Shown here piece after piece: positions 58,793 to 64,000 of a DNA stretch of 64,000 nt. The first letter of the stretch is position 1; each line of letters begins with the position of its first letter. The position numbers and the translations under genes were made by a program. The stretch comes from Enterobacter sp. BIGb0383 (lineage in GTDB: Bacteria > Pseudomonadota > Gammaproteobacteria > Enterobacterales > Enterobacteriaceae): contig NZ_RJKQ01000004.1 in NCBI RefSeq assembly GCF_003751845.1, positions 172,922 to 236,921 on the forward strand, read 5' to 3'. The notes below the pieces were generated by a model. The model ran no database searches. It was given only the letters and a program-made list of their open reading frames with translations, and had not been told where the DNA came from.

Positions 58793-59995
58793 ATGAATCT
58801 ATCAACTTCCAATCGCACCCGCTGGCTAACGCTATTCGGCACCATCATTACCCAATTCGCGCTCGGATCGGTATATACCTGGAGCCTGTTTAACAGCGCG
58901 CTGTCGGAAAAACTGGACGAGCCGGTCAGCCAGGTCGCGCTCTCCTTCGGTCTGCTCAGCCTCGGGCTGGCTATCTCCTCATCCGTTGCCGGTAAACTGC
59001 AGGAACGTTTTGGCGTAAAACGCGTCACCATCGCCTCCGGTATTCTGCTGGGCGTGGGCTTCTTCCTGACGGCGCACTCTGACAGTCTGATTATGCTGTG
59101 GCTGAGCGCGGGCGTGCTGGTCGGTCTGGCCGACGGTGCAGGCTATCTGCTGACGCTATCCAACTGCGTTAAGTGGTTCCCGGAACGCAAGGGGCTGATT
59201 TCCGCCTTTGCTATTGGCTCCTATGGTCTGGGTAGCCTGGGCTTCAAATTTATCACCAGCCATCTGCTGGCAAGCGTTGGCCTCGAACAGACCTTTATCA
59301 TCTGGGGCGCTATCGTGCTGGTGATGATTGTGGCGGGTGCCATGCTGATGAAAGACGCTCCGCAGCAGGAAGCACAGGTGGTCAACGGCGTGGTGCAGAA
59401 CGATTTCACCCTGGCCCAGTCGATGCGTAAACCGCAGTACTGGATGCTGGCAGTGATGTTCCTCACCGCCTGTATGAGCGGCCTGTATGTGATTGGCGTG
59501 GCGAAAGATATTGCTCAGGGCATGGTACATCTCGATGTGGCAACCGCCGCCAATGCGGTAACGATTATTGCCATTGCGAACCTGAGTGGTCGTCTGGTGC
59601 TGGGCATTCTGTCCGATAAAATTGCCCGTATCCGCGTTATCACGCTTGGTCAGGTGGTCTCGCTGGTCGGTATGGCGGCCCTGCTGTTTGCTCCGCTGAA
59701 CGCGACGACCTTCTTTGCGGCTATCGCCTGCGTGGCCTTTAACTTCGGTGGCACCATCACCGTCTTCCCGTCACTGGTCAGCGAGTTCTTCGGCCTGAAT
59801 AACCTGGCGAAGAACTACGGGGTGATTTACCTGGGCTTCGGCATCGGCAGCATCTGCGGTTCGCTGATTGCCTCTCTGTTCGGCGGCTTCTATGTCACCT
59901 TCTGTGTCATCTTCGCGCTGCTGATTATCTCCCTGGCGCTGTCGACCACCATTCGTCAGCCGCACCGTGAAAGCTGGCGCGAAGCGCACGCATAA
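58793..59995 (+). CDS. yhjX: MFS transporter YhjX
   Basis: A 400-residue major facilitator with 12 predicted membrane segments, related to oxalate/formate antiporters. It begins RWLTLFGTIITQFALGSVYTW, and the loop after helix 2 reads KLQERFGVKRV. YhjX is the target of the pyruvate-responsive YpdA/YpdB two-component system in E. coli, and the matching operator is present upstream. Its substrate is not proven; pyruvate has been suggested. Confidence 0.94.
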   Translation: MNLSTSNRTRWLTLFGTIITQFALGSVYTWSLFNSALSEKLDEPVSQVALSFGLLSLGLAISSSVAGKLQERFGVKRVTIASGILLGVGFFLTAHSDSLIMLWLSAGVLVGLADGAGYLLTLSNCVKWFPERKGLISAFAIGSYGLGSLGFKFITSHLLASVGLEQTFIIWGAIVLVMIVAGAMLMKDAPQQEAQVVNGVVQNDFTLAQSMRKPQYWMLAVMFLTACMSGLYVIGVAKDIAQGMVHLDVATAANAVTIIAIANLSGRLVLGILSDKIARIRVITLGQVVSLVGMAALLFAPLNATTFFAAIACVAFNFGGTITVFPSLVSEFFGLNNLAKNYGVIYLGFGIGSICGSLIASLFGGFYVTFCVIFALLIISLALSTTIRQPHRESWREAHA

Positions 59996-60016
59996 CCGTC
60001 AATATTCCCGCCTGAA

Positions 60017-60055
60017 AAACTACGTTCAACGCGTTGAACGTAGTTTATTTTTTTT
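60017..60055. terminator. Terminator between yhjX and the lysis cassette
   Basis: A perfect inverted repeat, AAACTACGTTCAACG / CGTTGAACGTAGTTT, is followed by ATTTTTTTT and preceded by A residues, so it can work in both directions. Its right edge overlaps the 3' end of the convergent spanin gene. Confidence 0.9.
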
Positions 60056-60566
60056 CCGTCACTTCGTCGTAGACCCGCTCGCAGGTGTTTCCGGCGATAT
60101 AATTGTCGTCAGCCTCTTTTGCGTATCTTCCCGCCATTTCGTCAGATTCGCTGAGCAACTGGGTAAGCAATATGCTGGCCTCGTTTTTTGCCTTGCTTGC
60201 TGTGGTAACGGTGGAAATGCGGCTGGCTTCACTTCCTGCGAGCTGATTCCTGAGCTGTGTGAGTTGGTTCCGCAACCCATCAGCAGCACGATCGGCATCA
60301 GCAGCATCGGAACGCGCTTGCTCCAGTAACTGGTCAGCATGTTTTTGTTCCTCATCGGTTTTTTGTTGACGGCGTTGTTCTTCTTTTCGTTCCGCCGCGG
60401 TACGTTCTAACGTGGCCGTTGTGTCAGCAAGATCTCTCTGCGTCCAGCGCAGTTGCCAGGCTGAATCCGCTTTTTTATATCCAGCCGAATAACTCCACCC
60501 GACTAACAACCCAACCAGCAGCGTGATTACCATTGGCTTCCAGTACTTCACCAGGAATAGGATCAT
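60045..60566 (-). CDS. Phage inner-membrane spanin (Rz-like, DUF2514)
   Basis: A 173-residue Rz-type i-spanin. One N-terminal membrane anchor (about residues 11-28, PMVITLLVGLLVGWSYSAG) precedes a long periplasmic coiled coil rich in A, E, Q, R and D (ATLERTAAERKEEQRRQQ..., LLEQARSDAADADRAADGL). It ends with NTCERVYDEVTEKK. In phages it spans the periplasm with an outer-membrane o-spanin and fuses the membranes at the last step of lysis. An o-spanin frame is embedded inside it. Its start overlaps the end of a small frame. Confidence 0.85.
   Translation of the reverse strand: MILFLVKYWKPMVITLLVGLLVGWSYSAGYKKADSAWQLRWTQRDLADTTATLERTAAERKEEQRRQQKTDEEQKHADQLLEQARSDAADADRAADGLRNQLTQLRNQLAGSEASRISTVTTASKAKNEASILLTQLLSESDEMAGRYAKEADDNYIAGNTCERVYDEVTEKK
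60059..60340 (-). CDS. Embedded outer-membrane spanin lipoprotein (Rz1-like)
   Basis: A 93-codon frame lying wholly inside the spanin gene in another reading frame, as lambda Rz1 lies within Rz. It starts MLTSYWSKRVP with a GAGGA 8 bases upstream, then a hydrophobic LLMPIVLLMGC whose lipobox puts the lipid cysteine at residue 23. The mature part is proline-containing (KPAAFPPLPQQ). A lipoprotein signal arising by chance in this exact nest is unlikely. Confidence 0.7.
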   Translation of the reverse strand: MLTSYWSKRVPMLLMPIVLLMGCGTNSHSSGISSQEVKPAAFPPLPQQARQKTRPAYCLPSCSANLTKWREDTQKRLTTIISPETPASGSTTK

Positions 60567-60673
60567 AATAAAAACAGAGCGCGCTCTGCCTCCCGCTGTG
60601 TGAATGTCATTTCCGCATCATATCTGCAGCAACGGCTCTCTGTCGGACCGTTTACCGGTAATTGCCGAAGTGT

Positions 60674-60985
60674 TTAATTTGGTCTGGCCTCACCTTGCTG
60701 ATAGTCATCTGATTTGCCTTTTAAAAGGTGGGCAACGTTTCCTCGCGCCCGGAAAATCATGATGCAGAGCAATAAGTTAATAAAAACGTCGGTCCAGTCC
60801 GTGTAGAAATATTCTCCGGTTAATACCCGGATAGGCACACTCCCTGTTGCGACGGTTAATAACCACGCAAGCCAGGCTATCTGCCGGTTATGACCCGTGT
60901 GGTTTCGGCGGAACGTTACCAGGCGTATTGCTGCGGCGGCGCAGATGATCGCGTTCAGATTCAGAAATATTTCTTGTAGCATCAA
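60674..60985 (-). CDS. Phage holin family protein (3-TM type)
   Basis: A 103-residue protein with three hydrophobic segments (about 7-22, 36-50 and 66-80) and a charged tail, matching the pattern of putative 3-TM phage holins. Holins form the inner-membrane lesion that starts lysis. It begins within the stop of the upstream holin gene (ATGA overlap). The frame after its TAA stays open for 36 codons to the spanin start. No endolysin gene follows. Confidence 0.75.
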   Translation of the reverse strand: MMLQEIFLNLNAIICAAAAIRLVTFRRNHTGHNRQIAWLAWLLTVATGSVPIRVLTGEYFYTDWTDVFINLLLCIMIFRARGNVAHLLKGKSDDYQQGEARPN

Positions 60986-61353
60986 TGGTTTCCTCCACGA
61001 AGCCGGGAAAGGATTGATGGGCCGTCTTTACTACTGAGGAGCATAAGAATACGAACAACGGCGGCCGATGCGGCAAGTGCGCCAACGGGTGTACCGACAG
61101 AAGTCGTATGCGGAATAACGGATTCAATCAGGTCTGCTGAGAATGGGGCGGCAATAATTCCGATCGCAAAGGAGAGTGTTCCCAGAAACAGGCGCCACCA
61201 GATCCGGAAATCCCTGGCAGAAGCAATAAAAATGGATGCGCCAGCAAAGGCCCCTATGACCGTTGGTCCATCAAGAGGACCGAAGAGGCTGACTAGCGTG
61301 ATGCCTGTTACCGTTGAGGCAGCAGCAGCCCCAGTGCTCAGTGGTTCGGTCAC
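60982..61353 (-). CDS. Phage holin-like protein (4-TM type)
   Basis: A small membrane protein with four hydrophobic segments: TGITLVSLFGP, TVIGAFAGASIFIA, LFLGTLSFAIGIIAAP and VGALAASAAVVRILMLL. I start at GTG 61353 (VTEPLSTGAAAAS), 9 bases after GGAG, giving 123 residues; an ATG 20 codons upstream lacks a ribosome site. The pattern fits the putative holin family that accompanies the 3-TM holin in enterobacterial prophage lysis modules. First gene of the cassette. Confidence 0.7.
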   Translation of the reverse strand: MTEPLSTGAAAASTVTGITLVSLFGPLDGPTVIGAFAGASIFIASARDFRIWWRLFLGTLSFAIGIIAAPFSADLIESVIPHTTSVGTPVGALAASAAVVRILMLLSSKDGPSILSRLRGGNH

Positions 61354-61838
61354 GTTGATGGCTCCATATTTAAAAAATATTGCCCAGTCAGGGTGATGCT
61401 GATTGGGGGCCAACTTATTAACTGTGATGAGAAACAGGGAAGGGCTTAACGGACATACTCACTTCAATTATGAGAGTAGCCTATGCGCAAATATTGAAAA
61501 GGGGTTTCAGTAAAATCATGTGCCGTTTCTCGAAATTTAAAACAGGTATCAGGGATGTGGGTGTCGTTGATGTAGAATGACCGGGAGCAAGGGAGCGCGT
61601 AAGACGTGGCATGGTTAAAATGTGAGCGCTTACTTGCGTCAAATTTCGTGGACTATCGCAGTTTTTTGTAAATGTTTTCGTTTTATAACATTTTTCTGAC
61701 ACTTTTCATTTTGCCTGTGGTCTATTTAGCCGCGCTTAAAGACATCTCTGATTCTGTCATTTACTGCGTTTTATTAACCTGAGATTAGCCTTGATTGTGC
61801 TCAGGTTTTCTTGATTCCGTTTCGCCAGGTTAGCTTGC
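61354..61838. other. Divergent region between lysis cassette and eptB
   Basis: 485 bases. The left part should hold the minus-strand promoter of the lysis cassette, and the right part that of eptB. No integrase, repressor or attachment repeat can be seen. The right half is AT-rich (TTTTATAACATTTTTCTGAC and neighbours). I see no gene on either strand. Confidence 0.5.
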
Positions 61839-63521
61839 ATGAAATACATTCGAACGATGACACAGCAGAGACTGAGCTTTCTGTTAGCGCTCTATATCGG
61901 GCTGTTTATGAACGGCGCGGTCTTTTTCCGCCGGTTTGACGGTTACGCACATGAATTTACGCTACTAAAAGGGGCCTCCGCCGCGGTTGAACTGGTAGCG
62001 ACCGTGCTGGTCACCTTCTTCCTGCTGCGCATCCTCTCTTTGTTCGGGCGTCGGGTGTGGCGCGTACTCGCCACCCTTGTGGTGCTGTTTTCCGCTGGCG
62101 CCAGCTACTATATGACGTTCCTGAACGTGGTGATCGGCTACGGCATTATTGCCTCGGTGATGACCACGGATATCGATCTCTCTAAAGAGGTGGTGGGCTG
62201 GGGCTTTGCGCTCTGGCTGCTGGCGGTGGCGACACCGCCGCTGCTGTTTATCTGGAATAACCGCTGTCGCTATACCTTATTGCGTCAGTTACGTACGCCG
62301 GGCCTGCGCGTGCGCAGCGTGGCGGCGGTGGTGCTCGCCGGCCTGATGGTCTGGGGGCCGATTCGCCTGCTGGATATCCAGCAGAAGAAGGTCGAGCGGA
62401 GCACCGGCGTCGATCTGCCAAGCTACGGCGGCGTAGTGGCGAACTCCTACCTGCCATCGAACTGGCTCTCGGCGCTGGGGCTGTACGCCTGGGCGCAGGT
62501 CGATGAGTCTGCGGACAACCGCTCCCTGATGAACCCGGCTAAAAAGTTCACCTATACTGCGCCTGCGGATCTGGATGATACTTATGTGGTCTTTATTATC
62601 GGCGAAACCACCCGCTGGGATCATATGGGCATTCTGGGCTACTCCCGGGACACCACGCCGAAACTGGCGCAGGAGAAAAACCTGGTGGCCTTCCGCGGTG
62701 AGTCCTGCGATACCGCCACCAAACTCTCTCTGCGCTGCATGTTTGTGCGCGAGGGCGGTGCGGCGGATAACCCTCAGCGTACCCTGAAAGAGCAGAACGT
62801 TTTTGCCGTGCTTAATCAGCTGGGCTTTAGGTCGGATCTCTTTGCGATGCAGAGCGAGATCTGGTTCTACGGCAATACGCTGACCGACAATATTGCCTAC
62901 CGCGAACAGATCGGTGCCGAACCGCGCAACCGTGGGAAATTCGTTGACGATATGCTGCTGGTGGAGGAGATGAAGCGTGTGGTGACGCCGGAAAACGACG
63001 GCAAGCACCTGATTATTCTGCACACCAAAGGCTCGCACTTTAACTATACCCAGCGTTATCCGCGCAGTTTTGCCCGCTGGACGCCCGAGTGCGTTGGCGT
63101 TGATGGCAAGTGCACAAAAGAGCAGCTGATTAATTCCTTCGATAATTCGGTGACCTACGTTGACCACTTTATTACCAGCGTTTTTGACCAGCTGCGCGAT
63201 AAGAAGGCCATCGTGTTCTACGCTGCCGACCACGGCGAGTCGATCAATGAGAAAGAGCATCTGCATGGTACCCCACGTAAGATGGCTCCGCCGGAGCAGT
63301 TCCGCGTACCGATGATGGTGTGGATGTCCGACAAGACGCTCGCCGACCCGCAGAAGGCACAGATGTTTGCCCAGCTGAAAAAGCAGGCCGAGATGAAAAC
63401 TCCGCGTCGTCATGAAGAGCTGTACGACTCGGTGATGGGTTGTCTGGGCTACACCTCTCCGGACGGCGGTATCAACGAGAAAAATAACTGGTGCCGTCTG
63501 CCTGATTCGGCGGCGAAGTAG
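61839..63521 (+). CDS. eptB: Kdo2-lipid A phosphoethanolamine 7''-transferase EptB
   Basis: A 560-residue inner-membrane enzyme of the EptA/MCR sulfatase-like superfamily. About five N-terminal membrane segments (1-190) precede a periplasmic catalytic domain. Key motifs: [13 protein letters not shown] with the metal Glu, the phospho-acceptor threonine in [14 protein letters not shown] near 290, [14 protein letters not shown], and the metal-binding YAADHGES. It adds phosphoethanolamine to the outer Kdo of LPS. tRNA-Pro follows, as in E. coli. Confidence 0.96.
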   Translation: MKYIRTMTQQRLSFLLALYIGLFMNGAVFFRRFDGYAHEFTLLKGASAAVELVATVLVTFFLLRILSLFGRRVWRVLATLVVLFSAGASYYMTFLNVVIGYGIIASVMTTDIDLSKEVVGWGFALWLLAVATPPLLFIWNNRCRYTLLRQLRTPGLRVRSVAAVVLAGLMVWGPIRLLDIQQKKVERSTGVDLPSYGGVVANSYLPSNWLSALGLYAWAQVDESADNRSLMNPAKKFTYTAPADLDDTYVVFIIGETTRWDHMGILGYSRDTTPKLAQEKNLVAFRGESCDTATKLSLRCMFVREGGAADNPQRTLKEQNVFAVLNQLGFRSDLFAMQSEIWFYGNTLTDNIAYREQIGAEPRNRGKFVDDMLLVEEMKRVVTPENDGKHLIILHTKGSHFNYTQRYPRSFARWTPECVGVDGKCTKEQLINSFDNSVTYVDHFITSVFDQLRDKKAIVFYAADHGESINEKEHLHGTPRKMAPPEQFRVPMMVWMSDKTLADPQKAQMFAQLKKQAEMKTPRRHEELYDSVMGCLGYTSPDGGINEKNNWCRLPDSAAK

Positions 63522-63560
63522 CCACTCTGCTGGCTTTATCAGCGATCGAAAGGCTTTTTT

Positions 63561-63580
63561 CCCGTCAGGGATTGACGGGG
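63561..63580 (+). terminator. Hairpin after eptB
   Basis: The inverted repeat CCCGTCA-GGGAT-TGACGGG lies 40 bases after the eptB stop and before tRNA-Pro. There is no U tract after it, so termination strength is uncertain. Confidence 0.45.
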
Positions 63581-63612
63581 TAACCCCAGCGCAGTAAGAT
63601 GCGCCCCGCATT

Positions 63613-63840
<228 letters not shown>

Positions 63841-64000
63841 ATCCTCTATCACCGACCAAATTCAAAAAGACCCAACCGCAAGGTTGGGTTTTTTGCTATA
63901 TGAAGCCCGAAGAGGATGAGAACCTCCGGGGGCAGAGGTTCGACTCGAGCGAAGCGAAGAGAACGTTGCGCAGCAACGGCCCGCAGGGCGAGCCACGCAG
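63841..64000 (+). repeat. 169-bp tRNA-derived tandem repeat, copy 2 (cut by window end)
   Basis: 160 bases are visible, almost identical to copy 1; the one clear difference is GCCACGCAG against GCCACGTAG near the end. It includes the 18-nt tRNA 3' end (63841-63858) and a second terminator hairpin (63870-63889). More copies may follow outside the window. Confidence 0.9.

Overview
This window is chromosomal DNA of a gamma-proteobacterium of the family Enterobacteriaceae. The gene order waaC-waaF-hldD / kbl-tdh / yibQ-envC-gpmM / yibN-grxC-secB-gpsA-cysE / trmL / lldPRD / yibL-mtlRDA / yibF / selAB / aldB ... avtA / bax / xylRHGF-xylAB / yiaA / wecH / ysaB / glyQS / yiaG / yiaF / ghrB / bisC / yiaC-tag / yhjX / eptB / proK is the Escherichia coli backbone. 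Several E. coli genes expected here are missing (malS, yiaB, yiaD, yhjY, yiaY, cspA/hokA), and other genes occupy some of the gaps. The pattern resembles Enterobacter, Leclercia or Lelliottia. I cannot fix the genus from the sequence alone.

Layout. 1-5.8 kb: LPS inner core (waaC end, waaF, hldD), threonine catabolism (kbl-tdh) and a WaaH/YibD-like glycosyltransferase. 5.8-13.5 kb: cell division and envelope (yibQ, envC), glycolysis (gpmM), redox and export (yibN, grxC, secB), phospholipid precursor (gpsA), cysteine synthesis (cysE) and tRNA modification (trmL). 13.5-19.6 kb: L-lactate operon lldPRD with two recognisable LldR-type operators, divergent from an accessory ModABC-like ABC transporter. 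19.6-24.3 kb: yibL and the mannitol operon with a stack of CRP sites. 24.3-30.6 kb: a GST, selenocysteine insertion (selA, selB), aldB and a four-cluster ferredoxin. 30.6-33.9 kb: an accessory two-partner-secretion-type locus, an FhaC/ShlB transporter beside a glycine-rich, low-complexity lipoprotein. 33.9-45 kb: avtA, bax and the xylose regulon. 45-50 kb: yiaA, wecH, ysaB and glycyl-tRNA synthetase. 49.9-52.5 kb: a small accessory zone with two unrecognised genes, an unlisted 42-codon ORF, a HicAB toxin-antitoxin pair with a palindromic operator, and two short remnants. 52.5-60 kb: yiaG to yhjX, with a clear YpdB-type direct repeat before yhjX. 60-61.4 kb: an orphan phage lysis cassette (two holins, an i-spanin and an embedded o-spanin, no endolysin). 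61.8-64 kb: eptB, tRNA-Pro(CGG), and a 169-bp tandem repeat that duplicates the 3' end of the tRNA and runs off the window.

Most of the window is ordinary, well-conserved housekeeping sequence. The parts that deserve attention are the transporter/lipoprotein locus, the endolysin-less lysis cassette, the 50-52.5 kb accessory zone, the lactate-adjacent ABC transporter and the tRNA-derived repeats. Family assignments rest on recognised motifs and remembered homologues; no database search was run.
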